NCBI GenBank assembly: GCA_031259845.1
Contig: JAIRKZ010000011.1
Span: 1-34,395, forward strand
DNA length: 34,395 nucleotides
From: Tannerellaceae bacterium
Lineage (GTDB): Bacteria > Bacteroidota > Bacteroidia > Bacteroidales > Tannerellaceae
Reading direction: 5' to 3'
Positions 7,934 through 14,737 of this stretch are shown here, in pieces (within the stretch, counting starts at the first letter, position 1; the number at the start of each line of letters is the position of its first letter). A program made the position numbers and the translations under genes. A model generated the notes under the pieces. It ran no database searches, was not told where the DNA came from, and was given only the letters and a program-made list of their open reading frames with translations.

Positions 7934-8430
7934 CAGGATTGCATTTTAAAAAATGTTTCTTTTACTTTCTTTCTGGCTCGCGAGAGGTTCATGCGTACGG
8001 CTTCGGGAGCGCTTCCGGTAAGAGCGGCTATTTCTTCCACTTCAAAGCCGTCTATATGCCTCATCCGCAGGATGGTTTGTTGCAGGGCGGGAAGCTGTGC
8101 GATAATCCGCATCACGTGCGTTACGCTGTCTTTTTGTTCCAGGAGGGCTTCGGGAGTCAATAAATCGCTTGCCGGATTAACGGCGTCAAGGCCTTCCCCG
8201 CGGCGCTGCCGGGCATTGATGCGGTTCAGGCAAAGGCGCTTCGTTATCTGTACCGAAAGAGCCGGCACGCTATTGTAAGCGCCCAACTCATCACGCATAT
8301 ACCAGAGCTTTAAAAAGACTTCCTGAACAACGTCTTCCGCATCCTCCGGGTTGTTTAATAACCGTTGTGCATAAAAAAGCAATTGTGCACGCAACGGCAG
8401 CGCTTCCTCTTTAAACTGTTCCTGTTTCAT
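7933..8430 (-). CDS. ECF-type RNA polymerase sigma factor
   Basis: The product has 165 residues, the normal ECF length. Region 2 (about 10-75) contains AQRLLNNPEDAEDVVQEVFLKLWYMRDEL, the core-binding and -10 recognition helices. Region 4 (about 105-160) contains LPALQQTILRMRHIDGFEVEEIAALTGSAPEAVRMNLSRARKKV, the -35 recognition helix-turn-helix. It starts a three-gene operon with the membrane anti-sigma-like protein (ATGA overlap) and a small exported protein. By analogy it is held at the membrane until a periplasmic signal releases it. Target promoters cannot be identified from this window. Confidence 0.93.
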   Translation of the reverse strand: MKQEQFKEEALPLRAQLLFYAQRLLNNPEDAEDVVQEVFLKLWYMRDELGAYNSVPALSVQITKRLCLNRINARQRRGEGLDAVNPASDLLTPEALLEQKDSVTHVMRIIAQLPALQQTILRMRHIDGFEVEEIAALTGSAPEAVRMNLSRARKKVKETFFKMQS

Positions 8431-8480
8431 AAATCTACAATAATGACAAATTAAAACGGAAAACGTAACATGGGAAACTG

Positions 8481-8700
8481 AATTTTTTTAACGACCTTAC
8501 GTTCAAACGCATCTTCGGCGAACATCCCTCCCCATTGAGCAGGTTCCGGCTAATCCCCTTCAGAAATATGCCATCGCAGACGTGCGCTGCCGCGACAATA
8601 AGGGACGGCAGTTTATCGTGGAGATGCAGATGATATGGAACAGCATCTTCAACAGCCGCATGGTGTTCAAGGCCGGGCGCAGAGAGATGTGTCCGGCCTT
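8481..8700 (+). pseudogene. Remnant of a PD-(D/E)XK transposase-family (Rpn-like) gene
   Basis: Two short frames keep recognisable pieces of the family. From 8481 the sequence reads NFFNDLTFKRIFGEHP, the usual N-terminal block. From about 8556, in another frame, it reads KYAIADVRCRDNKGRQFIVE followed by MQMIWNSIFNSRM, the block around the nuclease core with the D and E of the active site. The roughly 45 residues normally between the blocks are mostly missing, the frame shifts, and the C-terminal two-thirds is absent. Intact members are about 290-310 residues. This is a decayed fragment left by a deletion, not an expressed gene. It lies downstream of the DUF6261-like gene. Confidence 0.75.
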
Positions 8701-8711
8701 TTCTGTGTTGT

Positions 8712-9473
8712 TTACAGAGCCGGGCTTTCTTCCGGGGAAGCGCCGCGACTGCGGCGGGCGTAGATGGTTTTGTATTGCAGGATGGCGGCGTTGATGCGGT
8801 TGATTATCGCGTTGAGGGCGGCAGCTTCGGCGGTTTTGCCTTCGAGGCTGGAGATGACGCAGAAGACGTTGAGCGCCTCGGTAAAAGCGGCAAAGGCCTT
8901 GTCTACCAGCGGGCGGATATACTGCATATTACCCTGCATGATGGCCCGTTCTGTTTCCATCTCGCGTGCTTCGTACAGGGCTTTGAAGGCTTCGTTGCAC
9001 GCTTCCAGCGTGTTTACGGCTTCCGTGAGGCCGAGCGTTTCTACAGAGGCGGCATAAACGGGGCGGCGCAGGTCTTGCGCCAGGTTAAAGATAAGGGCGC
9101 TCGCTTCCACCAGCGGAGCCGTGCGTATCTTCCTGTAATTATCCAGCACGAAGGCGAGGGTTTTGGCGGCGGTTCTTTGGGCGTCGTCGTCTTTGTAGGA
9201 AGCCATCTCCATACCGCGTTTAAGCGCCATCCAGGCGTTGAGGCGTTTCGCATCGGCTTCCATTACGAGCCGCGTCTCAGCAACCCTCCGGTTGTGTTTG
9301 TAAATCCTGTCTTCTTTTTTGAAAACGCCGGCAAATGCGCTCCAAAGCCCGAGCATATTGCCCAGGGCGCTTTTGTGTTTCTCTACAAACTCGAAGATTT
9401 CTTCATAAAATTCAAAATGTTCGCTGTTGCGCAGATGCCTCGTCAGCCTGGCGCATTTATCAATCCTGTTCAT
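8712..9473 (-). CDS. DUF6261-like protein of unknown function
   Basis: The product has 253 residues, is almost entirely alpha-helical and shows no signal peptide. The N-terminus (LTRHLRNSEHFEFYEEIFEF) and the all-helical body with an Ala-rich middle resemble the DUF6261 family of Bacteroidales, which I recall as uncharacterised. The start at 9473 has a purine-rich leader, and a strong Bacteroidetes promoter lies 40-70 bases upstream. A 262-residue frame on the opposite strand is a codon-bias shadow. Both flanks are decayed or repetitive DNA (transposase remnant downstream, minisatellite upstream), which suggests the gene belongs to a mobile or rapidly rearranging pocket. I know of no function for the family. 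A four-helix-bundle-like fold is an inference from composition. Confidence 0.78.
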   Translation of the reverse strand: MNRIDKCARLTRHLRNSEHFEFYEEIFEFVEKHKSALGNMLGLWSAFAGVFKKEDRIYKHNRRVAETRLVMEADAKRLNAWMALKRGMEMASYKDDDAQRTAAKTLAFVLDNYRKIRTAPLVEASALIFNLAQDLRRPVYAASVETLGLTEAVNTLEACNEAFKALYEAREMETERAIMQGNMQYIRPLVDKAFAAFTEALNVFCVISSLEGKTAEAAALNAIINRINAAILQYKTIYARRSRGASPEESPAL

Positions 9474-9512
9474 AACGTTACCTGTTTGTGTGTGATAAAG
9501 TTATTATTTCTG

Positions 9513-9543
9513 CAAATATACTGCATTTACCGGAAAAGACAAA
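9513..9543 (-). promoter_or_regulatory. Bacteroidetes housekeeping promoter for the DUF6261-like gene
   Basis: On the minus strand TTTG (9540-9543) is followed, after exactly 19 bases, by TATATTTG (9513-9520). This fits the Bacteroides sigma-ABfr consensus (TTTG, about 19 bp, TAnnTTTG). Transcription would start near 9506, giving a leader of about 33 bases. The -33 box directly abuts the first base of the minisatellite at 9544. Confidence 0.72.
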
Positions 9544-9826
9544 GGGATAAACTCCTAAACTGACATGCCAGGTATTTATACTGATGGGATAAATGCCCAA
9601 ATTAGCGTGCCGGTAATTTATACTGATGGGATAAATGCCCAAATCGGCGTGCCGGTAATTTATACTAATGAGATAAATGTCCAAATCGGCATGCCGGTAA
9701 TTTATACTGATGAGATAAACTTCCAAATTAGCATGCCGGATATTTATACCAATGGGATAAACTTCCAAATCGGTGTGCCGGCAATTTATACCAATGGGAT
9801 AAATGCCCCAACCGGCGTGCCGGGCG
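9544..9826. repeat. 42-bp minisatellite, six full copies plus one partial
   Basis: The anchor TTTATA recurs at 9575, 9617, 9659, 9701, 9743 and 9785, an exact 42-base period, and a degenerate partial copy begins at 9544. Each unit reads approximately TTTATACTGATGGGATAAAT, then GCCCAAATCGGC, then GTGCCGGTAA. Differences between copies are mostly transitions, scattered over all codon positions. Because 42 is a multiple of three, both strands stay open and could encode 14-residue repeats (plus strand VIYTDGINAQIGVP), but no ribosome-binding site or codon-position bias supports translation. The last copy runs directly into the GC-rich structured block. Confidence 0.9.
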
Positions 9827-9997
9827 AGGGTTTGGGAAAAAAACAGCTGCCCGCGCAAGGGATAGCCCGGGCCACGACCGGAGGGAGGAGGAGAACTTGC
9901 AGCGGAAAGCTCCCCACGGCGGGGGATGCGCCCAAACCGGCCGGATAGCGGGCCTCCGATGCCTTAGGCGCTCGCCCGGCATGCTCGCCCGGCATGC
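9815..9997 (+). other. GC-rich block with nested inverted repeats; candidate structured RNA or repeat element
   Basis: Outer arms GCGTGCCGGGCGAG (9815-9828) and CTCGCCCGGCATGC (9971-9984) pair over 14 bases with a single G-T wobble. Immediately inside, GGTTTGGG (9829-9836) pairs perfectly with CCCAAACC (9931-9938). Smaller hairpins are possible inside, such as TCCCC (9911-9915) with GGGGA (9922-9926). The right outer arm is duplicated in tandem (9984-9997, 13-bp period). The wobble is tolerated only in plus-strand RNA, which weakly favours that strand. GC content is visibly far above the surroundings. I recognise no known RNA family. It could instead be a dispersed repeat. Confidence 0.55.
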
Positions 9998-10040
9998 TCG
10001 CCCTCTGCGCAGCGTATAGTTGGCCGTTTATAGGGATAAA

Positions 10041-10427
10041 ATGAATATCTTTATTAATTTTGCGGGCGGAAAATTATACATCGTTTTATATATACCCTGT
10101 CTTATGGTTACAACGCTTATCATCCTTGCCCTGTCAATGATTTTTTTTATTAACGGAAAGCTGCGTTCCGATATGGCGGCTTTGTGCGCTTTTGTGAGCA
10201 ATACGGGCGCTCCTCCTAACCTTGTTATCCGGGAAACGCTGGCGCAGGCGGGCTTTAATGATATTTCTTTCTTTTCGTTCACGCCCGTGGGGATTGTTTG
10301 CCTGGCTACGGGGCTCCTCGTCTTAATACCGCTGAGTAAAAAAATATTGCAGAAGAAAGACGATAAGAAATCGAAAACCGACGCGCCGCTGCGTTCGCCC
10401 AAGGCATTAACTCAGTTTACTCTATAA
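10041..10427 (+). pseudogene. Remnant of an SLC13-type (DASS) anion symporter
   Basis: The frame encodes 128 residues from the ATG at 10041. Two pieces match the interior of SLC13 permeases. A hydrophobic segment (LYIVLYIPCLMVTTLIILAL) is followed by NTGAPPNLVIRETLAQAGF and then ISFFSFTPVGIVCLATGLLV, where NTGAPPNL corresponds to the conserved substrate-binding TPPNL loop. Intact family members have about 470-600 residues and ten or more helices. Here the N-terminal helices, the segment before the PPNL loop and the whole C-terminal half are missing, and the frame ends at the linker after the helix. It is best read as a deleted fragment, though a short membrane peptide could still be made. The next gene starts three bases after the stop. 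Confidence 0.6.
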
Positions 10428-10430
10428 TAT

Positions 10431-11333
10431 ATGGATATACCTTTTAAAGCAATAACGTTAGACGATAAAGAGACCATCACCTCTTTTACGTTGAAAAGCC
10501 CTTATATGAATTGTGATTTTTCTTTTGCAAATATGTGCAGTTGGCGTTTTCTTTACCAAAGCGAGTATGCCGTTGCAGACGATTATTTATTAATCCGTTT
10601 TTGGATAGAAAACAACAACCGCCCGGTATATATGTGCCCGGTGGGAAACGGACGTTTATCCCGCGCCGTGGAATTACTGGAAGAAGATTCGCTAAAACAC
10701 GGGCATCCGCTCTGGCTGCTGGGCGTTACACCCGAGGGCAGGGATGAACTGGAAACGTTTTTCCCCGGCGGTTTCCGCTATATTCCCGAACGCGATTATT
10801 ACGATTACATTTACCTGCGCGCAGACCTGGCGAATCTTACCGGGAAGAAATACCAGCCCAAGCGTAACCATATCAACCAATTCGTAAAGCAATACCCATA
10901 CCGGTATATGGAGATAACGCCGGAGCTGGTTCCCGAATGCCTGGAGCTTGAACGCAAATGGTATAAAGCCAACCGGACGGACGACGACGCCGAGGAATTA
11001 AGTAACGAACGGCGCTCGCTTACATACGCGCTCGAACATGCCGGCGAATTGGGATTAATCGGCGGCTCTATCTGTGCAGACCATCAGATTGTAGCCTTTT
11101 CTTTCGGCGCTCCCATCAATCAAAATACATTCGGCGTACATGTGGAAAAAGCCAATGTAGATTACAACGGCGCTTACAATATGATCAATAAAGAGTTTGC
11201 AGCCCATCTGCCGGAACAGTATACATACGTAAACAGGGAGGAAGATTTAGGTATCCCGGGGCTCAGGCAAGCCAAACTATCCTACCGTCCGGTTATGTTA
11301 TTAGAGAAATGCACCGCCATCAAGAAACCTTAA
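10431..11333 (+). CDS. DUF2156 (phosphatidylglycerol lysyltransferase C-terminal-like) protein
   Basis: The product has 300 residues, cytoplasmic, with no signal peptide. It matches the DUF2156/LPG_synthase_C family, which adopts a double GNAT acyltransferase fold. Family-like features are the N-terminal MNCDFSFANMCSWRFLY, the central KKYQPKRNHINQF, and the C-terminal YVNREEDLGIPGLRQAKLSY. The related C-terminal domain of MprF transfers lysine from Lys-tRNA to phosphatidylglycerol, but this protein lacks the MprF membrane flippase half, so the substrate is unknown. It starts three bases after the SLC13 remnant and may use that transcript. It ends back-to-back with the convergent DNA-repair gene: the stops at 11333 and 11334 are adjacent. 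Confidence 0.85.
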   Translation: MDIPFKAITLDDKETITSFTLKSPYMNCDFSFANMCSWRFLYQSEYAVADDYLLIRFWIENNNRPVYMCPVGNGRLSRAVELLEEDSLKHGHPLWLLGVTPEGRDELETFFPGGFRYIPERDYYDYIYLRADLANLTGKKYQPKRNHINQFVKQYPYRYMEITPELVPECLELERKWYKANRTDDDAEELSNERRSLTYALEHAGELGLIGGSICADHQIVAFSFGAPINQNTFGVHVEKANVDYNGAYNMINKEFAAHLPEQYTYVNREEDLGIPGLRQAKLSYRPVMLLEKCTAIKKP

Positions 11334-12095
11334 TCAATTCTTTTCGGGCAGGAACTTCCAAAAGCGGCGGGGCATGTGTTGCCGCTGTAGCCTGGGATTG
11401 ATGCGTTCTTTTATTGTCAGCGCCCGGAAGTAACTTTTCCATAAATCCTGAAACAGCTTTTCGTCTTGCGCCATTAATTCTTCATTCAGCCGGCCGCTAA
11501 GGAGGCGCCTGTCGTCGTCAAGCGTAACTTCGGCAGCAGTCTTTAAATCGTAATAATAGCCATACCGCCTTTTTATATCATAAATCAACCATTTCTGGGA
11601 GGCAAAGCGATCGGTAAAGTGTGGAAGCGTAAGCGGCAAGGCATTGTAAACAGGCGAAACCGGGGCAAAGAATATATCGTCGGCAGCCTTTTGGAAACGG
11701 ACAAACTGGATAAGGCGCAACCGTTCGCGGCTTACCTTCTTCGCTATCTTCGCTACCTCCGTTATGTCATCGTCGGTAAAATCGCCGGCTATGGAGCAGG
11801 GGGCGTCGAAGGTTTTCCGTATGTAGCGGAACAGCAATTCATCGCTACCCTCAAGTTCGGACAGCCATACGTGCATCAGCATGCTGCAAACCTCTTTCGG
11901 TACTTTTTTGTTCAGCGCTTTCCATACGCGGCCCGATTTGCCCGTGTCTGTACTAACCCGGTGTTCCTGTCCGGCAAACAGGGGTAACGGCTCTGTTTCC
12001 GAAAGTAATTTTTCGGGAAACGCCTTCCGGCTGTAAGCCTCAAATACGGCTGTCAGCAACCCGTCGAACGTCTTGTCGTAACGGAAAACAATCAT
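11334..12095 (-). CDS. TIGR03915-type putative DNA repair protein (DUF4130)
   Basis: The product has 253 residues. The N-terminal YDKTFDGLLTAVFEAY is the opening signature of TIGR03915, and the C-terminal half (about 85-250) fits DUF4130, including FVRFQKAADDIFFAPVSP and FQDLWKSYFRALTIKERINP. The family is nearly always encoded next to the radical-SAM protein TIGR03916, as here: that gene ends two bases before this one starts. Members have been linked by context to uracil-DNA glycosylase-like proteins, and some homologues are fused to such a domain. The biochemical activity is not established. The tight spacing implies a coupled two-gene unit. Confidence 0.88.
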   Translation of the reverse strand: MIVFRYDKTFDGLLTAVFEAYSRKAFPEKLLSETEPLPLFAGQEHRVSTDTGKSGRVWKALNKKVPKEVCSMLMHVWLSELEGSDELLFRYIRKTFDAPCSIAGDFTDDDITEVAKIAKKVSRERLRLIQFVRFQKAADDIFFAPVSPVYNALPLTLPHFTDRFASQKWLIYDIKRRYGYYYDLKTAAEVTLDDDRRLLSGRLNEELMAQDEKLFQDLWKSYFRALTIKERINPRLQRQHMPRRFWKFLPEKN

Positions 12096-12097
12096 TA

Positions 12098-13363
12098 TCA
12101 GTCGGGGAATAAAATGGTTAACTGGCGCCCGCCGGGTTCTTTTTTAGCGCTTTTCTTTTCTGTCAATACCTTGCGTATATATTCGGGCTGCACTTCGCCC
12201 CCGTTACAGGGCGTCAGTTCGTTGCACGTGATGAAATACTTCGCCCTTTTCATGGCAACGCCTATCTTCTTTAGCATTGAAGAAGTTATTCGCCCATGCC
12301 TCCGGGAAACAACAATCAGCCTGGCCGACTTCACTCCGATACCCGGCACCCGGAGAATCATTTCATAATCGGCTTTATTCAAATCAACAGGGAAAGCCTC
12401 GGGATGGCGTAAGGCCCAGGTAAGTTTCGGGTCGATTTCCAAATCAAGGTAGGGAAACGTATCGTCTACGATTTCATTCACCCGGAAACCATAAAAACGC
12501 ATCAGCCAATCGGCTTGATACAAACGGTTCTCCCTCGCCAAAGGGGCCTGCTTCAGCGCCGGCAGGCGCGAATCGTTTGTATTGACAGGAATATATCCCG
12601 AATAATAGACCCGCTTCATACTCGGCCGTTGATACAGGGCCGACGATAAGCGGAGAATATCCTTATCGCTCTCGTCCGTTGCTCCGATTATCATTTGCGT
12701 ACTCTGTCCGGCGGGCGCAAAGCGGGGGGCGTGGCGGAAACGTTTGCGCTCTTCCGTATTGGCCGATATGCCTTGCTGGATATAAAACATCGGGCGGTAA
12801 ATGCTTTGGTGATTTTTTTCCGGCGCCAGCAATTTAAGGTTCTGCTCTTTGGGGATTTCGATATTAACGCTTAAACGGTCGGCATATTTCCCGGCTTCGC
12901 TCACTAATTCCGGGCTTGCGCCGGGTATGCTTTTCATGTGTATATAGCCATTATAGCGATGCACCGTACGCAGGTCTTTTACAACACGTATCATGCGTTC
13001 CATCGTATAATCGGGATTATTCATCACGCCGGAACTGAGGAAAAGCCCTTCGATATAATTGCGGCGATAAAATTCGAGGGTCAGCTCTACCAGTTCCTGA
13101 ACGGTAAAGGCCGTTCTCCTCACGTCGTTACTGCGCCGGTTGATGCAATAGGCGCAATCGTACATACAGTAATTGGCGAGCATGATTTTCAGCAAAGAGA
13201 CGCACCGGCCATCTTCCGTAAAGCTATGGCAAATACCCCAGCCGGCCGCGCTTCCTGTTGCGCCCGGCCGGCTCTTTCGCGTCGTACCGCTTGAAGAGCA
13301 CGAAACATCATACTTTGCCGACTCAGCCAGTACTTTCAATTTGTATAGAATCTGTTCGTTCAT
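12098..13363 (-). CDS. TIGR03916-type radical SAM protein, putative DNA modification/repair
   Basis: The product is 421 residues from the ATG at 13363 (MNEQILYKLKVLAESAKYD), preceded by a purine-containing leader. The open frame extends to 13420, but the added residues are atypical. The radical-SAM iron-sulfur motif CMYDCAYC lies at about 66-73 (Cys66, Cys70, Cys73). Upstream, CSSSG is the family hallmark, and additional cysteines occur in GWGICHS and DGRC. The C-terminal part has a helix-hairpin-helix-like DNA-binding segment (DYEMILRVPGIGVKSARLIV, about 325-345). The family partners with the TIGR03915 protein encoded just downstream, and a role in processing damaged or modified bases is inferred from this pairing. 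The reaction is unknown. Confidence 0.9.
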   Translation of the reverse strand: MNEQILYKLKVLAESAKYDVSCSSSGTTRKSRPGATGSAAGWGICHSFTEDGRCVSLLKIMLANYCMYDCAYCINRRSNDVRRTAFTVQELVELTLEFYRRNYIEGLFLSSGVMNNPDYTMERMIRVVKDLRTVHRYNGYIHMKSIPGASPELVSEAGKYADRLSVNIEIPKEQNLKLLAPEKNHQSIYRPMFYIQQGISANTEERKRFRHAPRFAPAGQSTQMIIGATDESDKDILRLSSALYQRPSMKRVYYSGYIPVNTNDSRLPALKQAPLARENRLYQADWLMRFYGFRVNEIVDDTFPYLDLEIDPKLTWALRHPEAFPVDLNKADYEMILRVPGIGVKSARLIVVSRRHGRITSSMLKKIGVAMKRAKYFITCNELTPCNGGEVQPEYIRKVLTEKKSAKKEPGGRQLTILFPD

Positions 13364-13453
13364 CTTTACAAAGGAACTGAATTTATCCGACAATATGCTG
13401 TTATGACATAAGGAAAACATATTTCAGACTATTCTAAAATGAAATAATAATCG

Positions 13454-13461
13454 TATATTTG
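13454..13461 (+). promoter_or_regulatory. Candidate -7 box for the lipoprotein gene
   Basis: TATATTTG matches the Bacteroidetes -7 consensus TAnnTTTG about 60 bases before the ATG. No good TTTG lies at the expected upstream spacing, so the call rests on one box. Confidence 0.4.
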
Positions 13462-13522
13462 CTACGTTTGATTAATTGCTGAACAAACACAGAATTGTTT
13501 AATTTAAAAAAGGAAAATGATT

Positions 13523-14662
13523 ATGAAAAAAAACTTTTTATTTTATTTACTTATGATGGCTTTTCCCATCACTTTCTTCTCTGCATGCGGAGACGATAAA
13601 GACGACAACGGCGGAGGGATAACGCCTCCGCCTGCTCCTCCCACCCCTGCGGCAACTACCTGGAAAGACGGCGTAGGCGCCTATAAAACAGGCGATGCTT
13701 CTACCATATTGAAAATAAATGGAGAAGACCCGAAGGAGTCTACAAAATCAGTAACGTTAGCTACCGGCTCCGGCGATAATGCGAAAATAACATTGACCAA
13801 TCTTGTTCCTGACGACGCCGCGGTAGAATTTGACAATGTTGAGATGACAAAGTCTGGCAACGACTATGCTTTTTCATCGGAAGCAACCGTAGGTACAACA
13901 ACGATCACCCTCTCTGGAACCTTATCGGGTATTCCTGCAACGAAAGCAGATGAAGCTAAAACGCTGGATATACAAATTGCCCGTAAAATAAATTCGCCTG
14001 TTGCAGGTACATGGAACCTGCACTTTACGGAAAGAGGCGCCGGCGTAGCCTTTGACGTAAGCACTGGCGACCCGGCGAATGATATAGCCATTCCTCAAAT
14101 ATTAGGCTCGGCCCTGGGCGGTATGCTGGCGCAGAAAGTATCAGACGTAACGGCTACTTTCACCGAAGACGGTATCTTTGACGTAACGTGGATAAACCAG
14201 GGCGAAACCGAACCAACCGGTATGCCTGAAGGCGTTAAGCAAATGGTAGAGATAATGTATTTCGCATCAGACAGCCAGGTATTTATCGCTCTCAATAAAA
14301 CGCTTATCCCTATGTTGGAGATGCTGGCGTCGTCGAAATTTGATATAAAGCCTCTGTTGGATTCGATGATAGACAAAGGCGATTATGCTGCGTTACCGCT
14401 CAATATTAAGACCTTTTCCGGACGAGTACCCCAGGCGGATGTAATACCGGAAGGATATACGTTCTTTATAGAAAGGGAAATGGTTCTTGCCGCTCTTCCT
14501 TCTATAGTCCCCATGCTGGATGATTTAGGACAACAAATGCCTCCTGAACTGGGAGACCAGGTAGTCCCAATGCTGAAAAATCTTCCGGAGATTATAGCTA
14601 ATTCCGAAATATTCAATGTGGGTTTGAACTTCGTGGAAAAGAAAAATCTCATCGAAAAATAA
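13523..14662 (+). CDS. Large outer-surface or periplasmic lipoprotein, unknown function
   Basis: The product is 379 residues from the ATG at 13523, placed eight bases after AGGA; an ATG at 13517 would add two residues but lies too near that site. A signal peptide with lipobox FFSAC is followed by GDDKDDNGGG, the acidic run typical of Bacteroidetes surface-exposed lipoproteins, and a Pro-rich linker. The mature part has two regions. Residues about 55-165 are Thr/Ser-rich and beta-like (TLATGSGDNAKITLTNL...GTTTITLSGTLSG). The rest contains a lipocalin-like SPVAGTWNLHFTE start and a helical C-terminal half with repeated PMLxxL segments. It resembles the DUF4925-type lipoproteins of Bacteroides in general plan, but I am not certain. 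It stands alone between divergent and same-strand neighbours. Confidence 0.82.
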   Translation: MKKNFLFYLLMMAFPITFFSACGDDKDDNGGGITPPPAPPTPAATTWKDGVGAYKTGDASTILKINGEDPKESTKSVTLATGSGDNAKITLTNLVPDDAAVEFDNVEMTKSGNDYAFSSEATVGTTTITLSGTLSGIPATKADEAKTLDIQIARKINSPVAGTWNLHFTERGAGVAFDVSTGDPANDIAIPQILGSALGGMLAQKVSDVTATFTEDGIFDVTWINQGETEPTGMPEGVKQMVEIMYFASDSQVFIALNKTLIPMLEMLASSKFDIKPLLDSMIDKGDYAALPLNIKTFSGRVPQADVIPEGYTFFIEREMVLAALPSIVPMLDDLGQQMPPELGDQVVPMLKNLPEIIANSEIFNVGLNFVEKKNLIEK

Positions 14663-14737
14663 AAAAAATGCTGATTTCCGTCCCGTTTATTCTTTACGAT
14701 AATTTCAGGTAGCATTGCCTTTCAAATCAGTAGCAGG

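Noticed and set aside
8775-9563. A 262-residue plus-strand ORF opposite the DUF6261-like gene
   Set aside because: It is a shadow caused by GC-biased codon use. Its translation is rich in G, F and V with no recognisable domain, and it runs through the promoter into the minisatellite.
9544-9826. Tandem 42-bp units as a CRISPR array
   Set aside because: Units are directly contiguous with no unique spacers, copies vary along their whole length, and no cas genes are present.
9478-9948. Repeat-peptide genes on either strand across the minisatellite (14-residue repeats)
   Set aside because: Both strands are open only because the period is a multiple of three. Changes between copies fall on all codon positions, and no ribosome-binding site or signal sequence is seen.
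14663-14737. Terminator or regulatory hairpin between the lipoprotein and AddB-like genes
   Set aside because: TGCTGATTT and AAATCAGTAGCA can pair only around a loop of about 40 bases with an interruption, which is weak support.
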